Positions 8,811-17,350 of a stretch of 40,969 nucleotides of DNA are shown piece by piece. Position 1 is the first letter of the stretch, and each line of letters begins with the position of its first letter. The translations under genes were made by a program, and so were the position numbers. The notes beneath the pieces are model-generated. The model saw only the letters and a list, made by a program, of their open reading frames with translations. It did not search any database and was not told where the DNA came from. Where the stretch lies: NCBI RefSeq assembly GCF_025352645.1, contig NZ_JANXSO010000141.1, positions 1 to 40,969 on the forward strand, written 5' to 3'. Source of the DNA: Iodobacter sp. (GTDB taxonomy: Bacteria; Pseudomonadota; Gammaproteobacteria; Burkholderiales; Chitinibacteraceae).

Positions 8811-9128
8811 TCAAAATTCAAAAATAACCCAGCGGGGTACAGATAAATTGCTGCCACCCAAATCGTCACTGCGATCAAAACGCCCTTGCCCTTCTTTATC
8901 GATCAAGAAATAAGGCTTACCCACTTTAGGCGTTACTTTCATCATGTAAAGTTTACCTTTTAAGCGATACTCAGCAATGGTTGCGTCAGATTTTTCGATC
9001 ACCTTGATTTCTGGCTCATCGAGCACTTTTGCCTCGCTTCCCTTGGCGGGCAAAGGCGGTGGCGCATCACTTGGTGACGCAGCAAAAGCATAACTACTCA
9101 GTAATAGACTAAGCAAAATCAGGCGCAT
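8811..9128 (-). CDS. DUF2782 secreted protein
   Basis: This 105-residue protein has a signal peptide (MRLILLSLLLSSYAFA, cleaved near ASP) and a short Pro-rich stretch. It ends in the DUF2782 core (EIKVIEKSDATIAEYR, MKVTPKVGKPYFLID, SVPRWVIFEF). A GGAAAC Shine-Dalgarno sequence lies about seven bases before the ATG. The function is unknown. The family is typically encoded between thrB and polA, as here, and is probably periplasmic. Confidence 0.85.
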   Translation of the reverse strand: MRLILLSLLLSSYAFAASPSDAPPPLPAKGSEAKVLDEPEIKVIEKSDATIAEYRLKGKLYMMKVTPKVGKPYFLIDKEGQGRFDRSDDLGGSNLSVPRWVIFEF

Positions 9129-9256
9129 GGTGGTTTCCTTGTTAAAGTCGATACTGGAGTCTGAATTATTCTTTACACAGGCAAGCGCTAATTAGACGTC
9201 TTTTATCATGGGATACATCGTACAAAGCTGACATATAAACACAGCGGCTTAAGCCT

Positions 9257-9335
9257 TATAATACGCTGGATTCAAAGCATTCTAATATCAACCCGAACAC
9301 TGGAAAGGGGTAAGCCCCCCAGTGTTTTCGTTTTT
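9257..9335 (+). ncRNA. polA leader: -10 box and terminator-like hairpin (attenuator or small RNA)
   Basis: A perfect TATAAT lies at 9257-9262, though a -35 box at correct spacing is not obvious (CTGACA at 9228 is 23 bases upstream). About 30 bases later comes a strong hairpin. Its AACACTGG (9296-9303) and CCAGTGTT (9319-9326) arms enclose an inner GGGG/CCCC stem with loop TAAG, and it is followed by TTCGTTTTTC. Transcripts from this box would be about 65 nt long and would end some 30 bases before the polA start codon. It may be an attenuator for polA or an independent small RNA. Confidence 0.5.
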
Positions 9336-9364
9336 CTTACACTTAGTATAGAGAGTTTCATCGC

Positions 9365-12118
9365 ATGGCGACCCTGCTTTTAATTGACGGCTCTTCCTAC
9401 CTCTACCGAGCCTTCCATGCGATCCGCGATTTGGCGGCTCCCGATGGCACACCCACTAATGCCCTCTATGGCTTTGTGAATATGCTGAAAAAGCTACGTC
9501 AGCAAACTCCTGCCGATTATATAGCCTGCGTGTTTGATGCCAAGGGTAAAACCTTTCGCGACGATTTATACGCCGAATACAAGGCGCAACGCCCATCTAT
9601 GCCTGATGAATTGCGGGTGCAAATCGAGCCGATTCATGCAGCAGTGAAAGCCTTTGGCATTAAGATTCTGATGGTTGATGGCGTAGAAGCTGACGATGTG
9701 ATTGGCACGCTAGCAAGCTGGGGTACAGAGCACGGTATTACTACCATCATGTCTACCGGCGATAAAGATATGGCGCAGTTGGTTAATCAATACGTGCGAA
9801 TTGAAAACTCGATGACCGAAGAAGTGTTAGATATCGAAGGCGTGATTAATAAATTTGGCGTGCGCCCTGAGCAAATTGTCGATTATCTGGCACTGATTGG
9901 CGACACCGTGGATAACGTACCCGGCGTGCCCAAATGCGGCCCCAAAACCGCACAAAAATGGCTAAGTGAATACCAAACGCTGGATGCCATCGTTGCCAAT
10001 GCCGACGCCATCAAAGGCGTAGTCGGTGACAACCTGCGTAATACGCTGGAATGGCTGCCGATGGCTAAACAGCTGGTCACCATCAAATGTGATCTGGATT
10101 TAAGCAGCGAGCTACCGCAGCAATTTACCGATCTAACACCACAGGCAGAAGACTGGGACACGCTGCTGGGCATTTTTCGCAAAGCCAACTTCAAAACTTG
10201 GATCCGCGAGGCAGAAAGCAAGCTCAGCGCCGCAGCGGCCCCTTCCAGCGCTGATTTATTCAGCGCTCCAGCCAAGCCTGCCGCAGCAGCGGAAAACATG
10301 AGCGAGCCAGCCCCTGTTGAGCGCCACTACCAAACCATCCTCAGCCAAGAGCAGTTAGATGAATGGCTGGTACAACTGATGGCCGCCGAGGTGGTTTCGC
10401 TAGATACCGAAACCACCGGCCTTGACGCGCTAAATTCACAAATTGTTGGTATGTCTTTTTGCATTAAAGCGGGCCTTGCCGCGTATTTGCCCCTTGCTCA
10501 CCGTGGGCCAGATGCAGTTGAGCAACTGCCGCTAGATGCCACGCTGGCTAAGCTAAAACCTTGGTTAGAATCCGCAGATCACAAAAAGCTTGGCCAGAAT
10601 TTAAAATTCGATCAGCATATTTTTGCCAACCACGGCATTGCACTGGCTGGCGTTTCTGACGACACCATGCTGATGTCTTATGTACTGGCCAGCTTTGAGA
10701 AACACAATATGGATGCGCTAGCCGAGCGCGAGCTGGGCGTTGCCACCATTAAATATGAAGAACTCTGCGGCAAAGGGGCTAAGCAAATTGGCTTTGATGA
10801 AGTAGCCGTAGAGATTGCCAGCACTTACGCCGCCGAAGACGCCGACATCACCTTGCAACTGGCCCACGCCATGCTGCCACGGCTGACTGGTGGGCTGGCC
10901 ACGGTTTACCGCGATATCGAAATGCCATCGCGTGCGGTGCTGTTTGAAATGGAGCGCACCGGCGTGCTGCTCGATAGCCAGAAGCTCAATCAGCAAAGCC
11001 ACGAAATTGGCCTGCGCTTACTGGCACTTGAGCAAAGCGCTTACGATTTGGCAGGGCAACCCTTTAATCTATCCAGCCCTAAGCAAATTGGCGAGATTTT
11101 CTTTGAACAGCTCAAGCTGCCCGTCATTAAAAAAACCCCTAAGGGCGCGCCCTCTACCGACGAAGAAGTCTTGCAGGAGCTGGCTAAGGATTTTCCGCTG
11201 CCCAAGGTATTGCTTGAACATCGCTCGCTTTCCAAACTTAAATCCACTTACACCGACAAACTGCCGCTGATGGTGAACCCGCGCACTGGCCGCGTTCACA
11301 CTAGCTACAACCAAACCGTCGCCGTAACTGGGCGCTTAAGCTCTACCGAACCTAATCTGCAGAACATTCCGGTTAAAAGCCTAGAAGGCCGCAAGATTCG
11401 TGAAGCCTTTATTGCGCCTAAAGGCTGGCAAATAATGTCTGCCGATTACTCGCAAATTGAGCTACGCATCATGGCGCATTTATCCAGCGATGAGGCGATG
11501 ATTGCTGCGTTTACCTCTGGGGAAGATATTCACCGCACCACCGCCGCCGAAGTGTTTGGCGTAGCGCTCGATCAAGTCAGCAGCGAGCAACGCCGCTACG
11601 CCAAAAGTATTAACTTTGGTCTGATTTATGGCATGGGCGTATTTGGCCTAGCCGCGCAACTCGAAATCCCGCGTGACGCCGCAAAAAACTTTATCGATCG
11701 CTACTTTGCCCGTTTCCAAGGCGTGGCCATGTATATGGAAAACATTCGCGCCAGCGCCAAAGAGCACGGCTATGTAGAAACCGTGTTTGGCCGCCGCCTA
11801 TGGCTACCAGAAATCAAATCATCCAATGCGGCCCGCCGCGCCGGAGCAGAACGCGCCGCAATTAACGCCCCAATGCAGGGCACGGCGGCCGATTTAATCA
11901 AGCTGGCGATGATTAATGTAGCGGACTGGATTAAGGCCGAAGGCCTGCAAAGCAGATTAATCATGCAGGTACACGATGAGCTGGTACTGGAAGTGCCCGA
12001 CGCTGAAGTGGCAATGATGCGTGAGCAATTGCCGATTAGAATGGCGCAAGCGGCAGAACTGACCGTGCCCTTGCTGGCCGAAGTAGGCGTAGGCATGAAT
12101 TGGGAAGAAGCTCACTAA
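9365..12118 (+). CDS. polA: DNA polymerase I
   Basis: This 917-residue family A polymerase has all three domains. The 5'-3' exonuclease domain covers about residues 1-290 (LLLIDGSSYLYRAFHA, DGVEADDVIGT). The 3'-5' proofreading domain covers about 320-510 and keeps its acidic pair at D347 and E349 (SLDTETTGL). The polymerase domain covers about 530-917, with motif A ADYSQIELR (D694) and motif C VHDELVLE (D871). Its length is close to the 928 residues of the E. coli enzyme. It repairs DNA and replaces Okazaki primers. A GAGAG sequence lies nine bases before the ATG, and the gene follows a divergently oriented DUF2782 gene. Confidence 0.98.
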   Translation: MATLLLIDGSSYLYRAFHAIRDLAAPDGTPTNALYGFVNMLKKLRQQTPADYIACVFDAKGKTFRDDLYAEYKAQRPSMPDELRVQIEPIHAAVKAFGIKILMVDGVEADDVIGTLASWGTEHGITTIMSTGDKDMAQLVNQYVRIENSMTEEVLDIEGVINKFGVRPEQIVDYLALIGDTVDNVPGVPKCGPKTAQKWLSEYQTLDAIVANADAIKGVVGDNLRNTLEWLPMAKQLVTIKCDLDLSSELPQQFTDLTPQAEDWDTLLGIFRKANFKTWIREAESKLSAAAAPSSADLFSAPAKPAAAAENMSEPAPVERHYQTILSQEQLDEWLVQLMAAEVVSLDTETTGLDALNSQIVGMSFCIKAGLAAYLPLAHRGPDAVEQLPLDATLAKLKPWLESADHKKLGQNLKFDQHIFANHGIALAGVSDDTMLMSYVLASFEKHNMDALAERELGVATIKYEELCGKGAKQIGFDEVAVEIASTYAAEDADITLQLAHAMLPRLTGGLATVYRDIEMPSRAVLFEMERTGVLLDSQKLNQQSHEIGLRLLALEQSAYDLAGQPFNLSSPKQIGEIFFEQLKLPVIKKTPKGAPSTDEEVLQELAKDFPLPKVLLEHRSLSKLKSTYTDKLPLMVNPRTGRVHTSYNQTVAVTGRLSSTEPNLQNIPVKSLEGRKIREAFIAPKGWQIMSADYSQIELRIMAHLSSDEAMIAAFTSGEDIHRTTAAEVFGVALDQVSSEQRRYAKSINFGLIYGMGVFGLAAQLEIPRDAAKNFIDRYFARFQGVAMYMENIRASAKEHGYVETVFGRRLWLPEIKSSNAARRAGAERAAINAPMQGTAADLIKLAMINVADWIKAEGLQSRLIMQVHDELVLEVPDAEVAMMREQLPIRMAQAAELTVPLLAEVGVGMNWEEAH

Positions 12119-12154
12119 ATCTATTTGCCCTCTTTTCCTCAATCGGACGAGTAT

Positions 12155-12307
12155 GCCTCTTGCTCAATAGACTCTGTGTAGATGGATTTCTTGAGTATTG
12201 GGTTTGGTTTTTGAATGGGTAGGGCGAGTGAAACCCACGAGCCATGCTGAATAAATGCGCGGGTTTCACCCGCCCTACGCTATTTATAATGAGATTGAGC
12301 AAGAGGC
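12155..12307. repeat. Nested inverted-repeat element with 14-bp ends
   Basis: GCCTCTTGCTCAAT at 12155-12168 is exactly complementary to 12294-12307, enclosing 153 bp. Inside lies a 60-bp palindrome of the dispersed family described elsewhere in the window. The layout resembles a small non-autonomous element or a composite palindromic repeat. No target duplication was established. Confidence 0.5.
12219..12278. repeat. Dispersed 60-bp palindromic element, copy 1
   Basis: The left arm GTAGGGCGAGTGAAACCC (12219-12236) pairs with GGGTTTCACCCGCCCTAC (12261-12278), 17 of 18 positions. The total length is 60 bp, the same as the copy at 38521. Confidence 0.85.
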
Positions 12308-12454
12308 CATAATTAGGTAATCGGAAGAGAGGGGGATGACAAAAGCAGCTAAATTGCTATCAATAACAACGCTCACTTTGTCAGCCCATAGTAAATAGTC
12401 TAAAGTCCAGCTAAAGCATCAAATTACACGGTACTAAACGGCACATATAAATCA

Positions 12455-14332
12455 ATGACAATAATCCATTCCCATTTCAAGCAAAATATAAGCTGGCAAT
12501 TGCTATGCGCGGCGCTATTGCTAATTATTGAGCAACCTGCGGCGGCCCTTACGCTTGGGGAATTGACGATTCAATCATCGGTTGGCCAGCGTTTTAAAGG
12601 CTTTGTCACCTACCAACTTTCCCCTGAAGATGGCTTGGCAGAAGACTGCAGCAAGCTAAGTGTTATTGCTGCAAATAATGATTTACCAGGGCTAGGCCCA
12701 GCCTCGCTACGCCTGCAAAGTAGTGGGCGCAGCGGACGAATTTTAATTCAAGCGGCCGAATCTCTATTTGAGCCAGTAGCCAGCTTTAGCCTCAAGATGG
12801 AATGCAAAGGACAACAACTACAGCGTAGTTACACCGTCTTTTTAGACCCTGCGCCAATCAATCTCCCGAGCATTGCAGAAGAAACGCATCCAAACAAAGC
12901 GATAGCCACAGTCGCACCAAAGCACCCACGCACAGCTAGAGCCAAACCCGCTCCAAAGCTCAATACCGAGCCAAGCACAACGGCCACCAAAGCGCCTAAA
13001 TCGCTAGATGCTACCCACGCATTACCCCCTCTACCCTCTACGGGTGGCCAGTTACGGATTGAGAGCGAGCTAAACAGCAAAAACGTAGCGCCCGCCGTAC
13101 TTAGCCCTGAAGATTTACAAACTAAAATTGCGATGATGCAGAGCCTGCAAGAGCAGCTGCAATCAGAAATGATACGCCTACAAAAATCGATGCTCACCCT
13201 ACAAACACTGGCTGGGGGCCAAAGAGCGGCCAGCAGTATTATTAGCGCGCCTGAAGCTAGCTTAAATATTGATCATGCAGAAGAAGCTGCCACACCTAAA
13301 CCCAGCACCAACAGTACCCCGCTTCCTGCCCCAACCGCCATTCAAAGGCACCCCGTCGAAGCAGCTAGCAGCAACTGGTGGATGACCTTAGCACTCGCCC
13401 TCTTAGCAGCCGTTGCAGGCGGCTGGATCTGGCTGCGCCGTAAGCAAAAACAAAATGCTTGGGAGGCCGATTCCGATAGCAGCATTTCTAGCCTACACCG
13501 TAGCAATATCAAACCCAGCCCAACTGATCCAAAAGAGGAACACTCTATCTTCAGGCATAGCCAACTGTTTCATGGCGGGATTGAAGTTCAAGAGGAAGAT
13601 GGCAGCGCCACGCTAGAACGCGCACAATTATTGGTTGCCCAAGGTGAAACAGACCAAGCTATTGAGCTTCTGTATATCACCATTGATGAAAACGAAGCTG
13701 AAACAGAGCCTTGGCTACTGCTATTCCGTGTTTTGCGCCAACAAGGCATGAAAACCGAATACGCACAACTTGCCAGACGCTTCCATGATCTCAGTAATGA
13801 TGCGGAAGACTGGGCCTTGGTTCGTAATATTGGCTACCGACTCGATCCTGAAAACCCGCTATATAGCGTGCCTGAAGACGTCGTGCCACATGCTGAAGAA
13901 GAGCCATCGACTGCTCCTCTGCCGCTAATTCCAGCGCCTATAGAAATTGAGCAGCCCTTAGATATCACGCTGCCTGCCAAACTGGCTGAGCCAGAAGAAA
14001 TCCCTGTAGAAATTGAGTCGCAGCGGCCACAAGACGCCATGTTGATGGAGTTTTTAACCGCCCCAGCAGAAAACAACGAGCACAACACATCCAGCTCAGA
14101 AAATTCACCCTTGCAAATTATCTCGCTAGATTTGCCACCACTTGAGTTTGCACCGCCAGCAATAGAGGAAAACAGCCCGCTTGATCTTTCTTTAATTGTT
14201 GCCGAAGAAGAAATCATCGAAGCTTCTACAGCAGCTAACGATGCTGAGGAGGTTTTTGAAGAGATTGATTTAGTGGAGCTCGATATTGAGCTGCAACCCC
14301 CACTGTCTTTTTTTGAGCCGCATAAAAAATAA
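12455..14332 (+). CDS. FimV-like membrane protein (polar/pilus-assembly type)
   Basis: This 625-residue protein starts with a signal peptide (residues 1-31, cleaved near AAA/LTLGEL). It continues with the FimV-family N-terminal domain (LTLGELTIQSSVGQRFKGFV, residues about 32-135). A Pro/Thr/Ala-rich linker and a short coiled coil (residues about 225-255) lead to one transmembrane helix at about 308-330 (WWMTLALALLAAVAGGWIWLRR). The cytoplasmic part has a TPR-like region (ATLERAQLLVAQGETDQAIELL) and an acidic tail. It is shorter than Pseudomonas FimV, and no LysM motif (such as a GDTLW sequence) is visible. FimV proteins organise the pole and type IV pili; the role here is inferred. Confidence 0.75.
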   Translation: MTIIHSHFKQNISWQLLCAALLLIIEQPAAALTLGELTIQSSVGQRFKGFVTYQLSPEDGLAEDCSKLSVIAANNDLPGLGPASLRLQSSGRSGRILIQAAESLFEPVASFSLKMECKGQQLQRSYTVFLDPAPINLPSIAEETHPNKAIATVAPKHPRTARAKPAPKLNTEPSTTATKAPKSLDATHALPPLPSTGGQLRIESELNSKNVAPAVLSPEDLQTKIAMMQSLQEQLQSEMIRLQKSMLTLQTLAGGQRAASSIISAPEASLNIDHAEEAATPKPSTNSTPLPAPTAIQRHPVEAASSNWWMTLALALLAAVAGGWIWLRRKQKQNAWEADSDSSISSLHRSNIKPSPTDPKEEHSIFRHSQLFHGGIEVQEEDGSATLERAQLLVAQGETDQAIELLYITIDENEAETEPWLLLFRVLRQQGMKTEYAQLARRFHDLSNDAEDWALVRNIGYRLDPENPLYSVPEDVVPHAEEEPSTAPLPLIPAPIEIEQPLDITLPAKLAEPEEIPVEIESQRPQDAMLMEFLTAPAENNEHNTSSSENSPLQIISLDLPPLEFAPPAIEENSPLDLSLIVAEEEIIEASTAANDAEEVFEEIDLVELDIELQPPLSFFEPHKK

Positions 14333-14410
14333 GCGTCAAACTCCAGCAGACAGCCCACAGGCGGCTAATGATAGAATGCGCCCTTGTATGAAAAACTCAA
14401 GGAATCGCAA

Positions 14411-15346
14411 GTGATACTGCCTACTCGCCTCGTTATCGCAACTCGTGAAAGCCCGCTTGCACTCTGGCAGGCTAACCATATCAAGGCGAAGCTTGAGGCG
14501 CTCTATCCAGAGCTAATCGTTGAGTTGCTAGGAATGACTACCCAAGGCGACCGGATTTTAGACGTCACTTTAAATAAAATCGGTGGCAAAGGTTTATTTG
14601 TTAAAGAGCTAGAAACCGCGATTGAAGAAGGCCGTGCCGATCTGGCCGTGCACTCCATGAAAGACGTGCCTATGCTCTTGCCCACAGGTTTTGCACTGGC
14701 CGCTATTGGCGAGCGTGAAGATCCCCGCGATGCCTTTGTCTCAAACCAATATCAATCCTTAGATCAACTGCCTGCTGCTGCCATCGTTGGCACGTCTAGC
14801 CTGCGCCGTGAATCACAACTGCGCGCTCGTTTTCCGCACCTAACCATCAAGCCCTTACGTGGCAATGTAGGCACACGCTTAGGCAAATTAGATGCGGGTG
14901 AATACGACGCCATTATTCTGGCTGCATCCGGCTTAATTCGGCTGGGATTAGGCGATCGAATCAAAAGCGCAATTGCCCCAGCAGATAGCCTGCCATCCCC
15001 AGGACAAGGCGCACTCGGTATTGAGATTCGTAGTGATAGGGAAGACTTAAAAGCGCTGCTTGCACCACTAAACCATGCCATCACAGCAGCCTGTGTCACG
15101 GCAGAGCGCGCCTTATCGCGCCGCTTGGGTGGGTCTTGCCAGATTCCACTGGGTGCTTTTGCAGAAGAAGATGATGGCTTTTTGCGCCTGCGCGCCTTTA
15201 TTGCCAACCCAGATGGCAGCGATATTGTGTACGCCGAAGCCAATGGCTCACTCGCCGCCGCCAATGGTCTTGGTTTACAAGTTGCTGAATTACTCTGCAC
15301 CGAAGGCGCAACTGAGATCTTAAAAAACCTAGCCGCTGCGGCTTAG
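14411..15346 (+). CDS. hemC: Porphobilinogen deaminase (hydroxymethylbilane synthase)
   Basis: HemC joins four porphobilinogen units to hydroxymethylbilane in haem synthesis. The sequence shows [32 protein letters not shown] and the dipyrromethane-cofactor cysteine in [12 protein letters not shown] (Cys243, against Cys242 in E. coli). The start chosen is GTG at 14411: AAGGA lies seven bases upstream and the resulting 311 residues match the family length. A TTG at 14384 in the same frame would add nine residues without a good ribosome-binding site. A possible -10 box (TAGAAT, 14372) lies upstream. hemD follows after 129 bases. Confidence 0.95.
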   Translation: MILPTRLVIATRESPLALWQANHIKAKLEALYPELIVELLGMTTQGDRILDVTLNKIGGKGLFVKELETAIEEGRADLAVHSMKDVPMLLPTGFALAAIGEREDPRDAFVSNQYQSLDQLPAAAIVGTSSLRRESQLRARFPHLTIKPLRGNVGTRLGKLDAGEYDAIILAASGLIRLGLGDRIKSAIAPADSLPSPGQGALGIEIRSDREDLKALLAPLNHAITAACVTAERALSRRLGGSCQIPLGAFAEEDDGFLRLRAFIANPDGSDIVYAEANGSLAAANGLGLQVAELLCTEGATEILKNLAAAA

Positions 15347-15475
15347 CACTAGCAAGGCTTTGCTGGGTTGGGTTGGGTGCTTACCCGCCTCAGGCGATTT
15401 ATCTTGCATGGCATTGACTAACTTGATGCATATAGGGCTGGCTATTTGTCCACGCTACATTTCTAGGGCATCACG

Positions 15476-16237
15476 ATGAGCCAAACTCTTCAAGGTCTGC
15501 GCCTGTGGGTAACGCGCCCCAGCCAGCAAGCTGCCGGCTTAATCAACCTACTCATTGAGGCTGGTGCAGAGGCGGTAGCAATGCCACTACTGGAAATTGC
15601 CCCCGCCGCCGATCCAGCCCCGCTAGCGGCGGCATTAGCCAACTTAGCGCAATTTGATCTAGCAATCTTTGTTAGCCCGTCGGCGCTGGATGCGGTAGTT
15701 TCGCAATTACCGCAGTGGCCAAAAAATTTACCCGTTGCCGTAGTTGGCCCAGGTAGCGAACGCCGAGCTAAAGAACTAGGCATGGAACAAATTATCTGCC
15801 CAAGCAGTCAATTTGATAGTGAGGGCTTATTACTTGAGCCCGCCATGCAAAGCTTACAAAATAAAAAAGTAGTTATATTTCGCGGCAATGGTGGGCGTGA
15901 ATTATTACCCAATGCCTTACAAGAGCGGGGAGCACTGCTCACTGTGATCAGCGCCTACCAAAGACAACCGCCCCGCTTTGATCTAGCACGCTTAAATGCC
16001 GAATTAGCCACAGGCTGCGATGGCATCGTCATTTCTAGCTCAGAAGCGGCGCAACACTTATTTCAGCTCGCTGGAGATGGTGCGCTGCAAGCGTTACAAT
16101 CACGCATATATTTCGTGCCTCATCCGCGCATTGCAGAGTCACTGATCGCTTTAGGTGCCAAACAAATAGAACTAACAGATGCGGGGGATAGCGGTATTTT
16201 GCGTGGCCTACATCAGCACTTCACCCTTCCCCGCTAG
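15476..16237 (+). CDS. hemD: Uroporphyrinogen-III synthase
   Basis: This 253-residue HemD-family protein has the two-lobed pattern of the enzyme: LRLWVTRPSQQAAGLINLLIEAGAEAVAMPLLEIAP at the start, FVSPSALDAV, VAVVGPGS, VIFRGNGGRELLP and IVISSSEAAQHLF. It closes hydroxymethylbilane to uroporphyrinogen III. A TAGGGC ribosome-binding site precedes the ATG. It lies between hemC and hemX, the standard order in beta- and gamma-proteobacteria. The family diverges fast, so context carries part of the identification. Confidence 0.92.
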   Translation: MSQTLQGLRLWVTRPSQQAAGLINLLIEAGAEAVAMPLLEIAPAADPAPLAAALANLAQFDLAIFVSPSALDAVVSQLPQWPKNLPVAVVGPGSERRAKELGMEQIICPSSQFDSEGLLLEPAMQSLQNKKVVIFRGNGGRELLPNALQERGALLTVISAYQRQPPRFDLARLNAELATGCDGIVISSSEAAQHLFQLAGDGALQALQSRIYFVPHPRIAESLIALGAKQIELTDAGDSGILRGLHQHFTLPR

Positions 16238-16251
16238 GAAACAAGACTAAG

Positions 16252-17292
16252 ATGACTCAGGATACTTCTCAAGAATCACTCTCTGCGGCGCTGCAAACTC
16301 CCAGTCGTCGTTTTATTCCTCAAACGGCCATTGTGCTCAGTGCTGCCGCCTTAATTGCCGCTGGCAGCGTATGGCTGTACCAACAGCAGGCAATGGAGCA
16401 GCTCAAGCTCGATGTAAGCCGCCAGCTGGCCGGCAATAAAACCAGTACCAGCCAACTGACGCAGCAACTCACCGAAAATACTAAATTACAGCAGCAGTTT
16501 GTCGGCAAACTGGCTCTACTTGAAGCCAAGCAAGCTGAATCGCTGAATCAGCAGCAAGCCCTCAATAATATGTATGAGGCGCTGACGCATAACGAAACAC
16601 ACCGTGCCCTCTCCGAAATAGAACAAATCTTAGGCTTTGCCAGCCAACAACTGCAATTGGGCGGCAATATCAATGGTGCCCTGCTGGCTCTGGCCAATAT
16701 CGATCAAAAACTCACTCAGCTCAATCGCCCAGAGCTGATCAGCCTACGCCAAAGTATTACCCGCGACATTGATACGCTGAAAGCACTCCCTTATGTGGAT
16801 ACGATTGGTATTAGCGCCAAGCTCGATAGCCTGATCTCAGGCCTAGATGACTTACCTTTAGCTATTGATAGCTATCGCCAGGCCCCACCCCAAGCCAAGG
16901 AATCTGTTAGCAGCAGCGCATTTGGGCGTTTTTCTGATGATCTTTGGCACCAGCTTAAGCAGCTGATTCAAATTCGCCGGATGGATAAACCAGAAGCCAT
17001 GTTGCTATCCCCAGAGCAAGGTTTTTTCCTGCGCGAAAACATTAAGCTCAGATTATTAGACGCCCGCACCACGCTGATGCTAAAAGACGAAACCAGCTAC
17101 CGCAGCGATATTGCTGCCGCGCTACGTTATTTAGAGCAATACTTCGATCAAAAATCACCCCAAACCGCTACCTCTATTGCCACGCTCAAGCAACTGGGAT
17201 CGCAAGATTTAGTGATTACCTTGCCTGAGCTTGGTACTAGTTTGGCCGCCGTTCGCAGCGCGCGCACGATTGCAGAAAGGGCTAAGCAATGA
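16252..17292 (+). CDS. hemX: HemX-like membrane protein
   Basis: This 346-residue protein has one N-terminal transmembrane helix (about residues 21-43), a Gln-rich coiled coil (about 45-110) and an alpha-helical periplasmic domain typical of HemX. Databases often label the family uroporphyrinogen-III C-methyltransferase, but no SAM-dependent methyltransferase motif is seen, so that label is unlikely to be right here. It starts 14 bases after hemD and is followed by hemY, which suggests a single hemDXY transcript. Its molecular role is not established. Confidence 0.88.
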   Translation: MTQDTSQESLSAALQTPSRRFIPQTAIVLSAAALIAAGSVWLYQQQAMEQLKLDVSRQLAGNKTSTSQLTQQLTENTKLQQQFVGKLALLEAKQAESLNQQQALNNMYEALTHNETHRALSEIEQILGFASQQLQLGGNINGALLALANIDQKLTQLNRPELISLRQSITRDIDTLKALPYVDTIGISAKLDSLISGLDDLPLAIDSYRQAPPQAKESVSSSAFGRFSDDLWHQLKQLIQIRRMDKPEAMLLSPEQGFFLRENIKLRLLDARTTLMLKDETSYRSDIAAALRYLEQYFDQKSPQTATSIATLKQLGSQDLVITLPELGTSLAAVRSARTIAERAKQ

Positions 17293-17350
17293 CCACGCTT
17301 TGCCGCATCAGCTTTACGCACACCTTTACGGCTACACCAAAGGCTACCCG

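Larger units (their letters stand above)
12119..12454. other. 336-bp gap between polA and the fimV-like gene
   Basis: No ORF is visible. The gap holds two nested inverted repeats (listed separately) and then an AT-rich stretch before the fimV-like start. No strong Shine-Dalgarno or clear sigma-70 promoter was identified. Confidence 0.6.

Noticed and set aside
12119-12454. Spot 42-like small RNA after polA
   Set aside because: That RNA follows polA in enteric bacteria; here the gap contains only palindromic repeats and no matching promoter and terminator arrangement.
16252-17292. Uroporphyrinogen-III C-methyltransferase function for HemX
   Set aside because: No methyltransferase motif is visible; the protein is a membrane-anchored coiled-coil protein, and the name is a common database carry-over.
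17231-17350. Longer HemY start overlapping hemX
   Set aside because: The extension overlaps hemX by about 60 bases and removes the typical hydrophobic N-terminus; ATG 17351 has a good ribosome-binding site.
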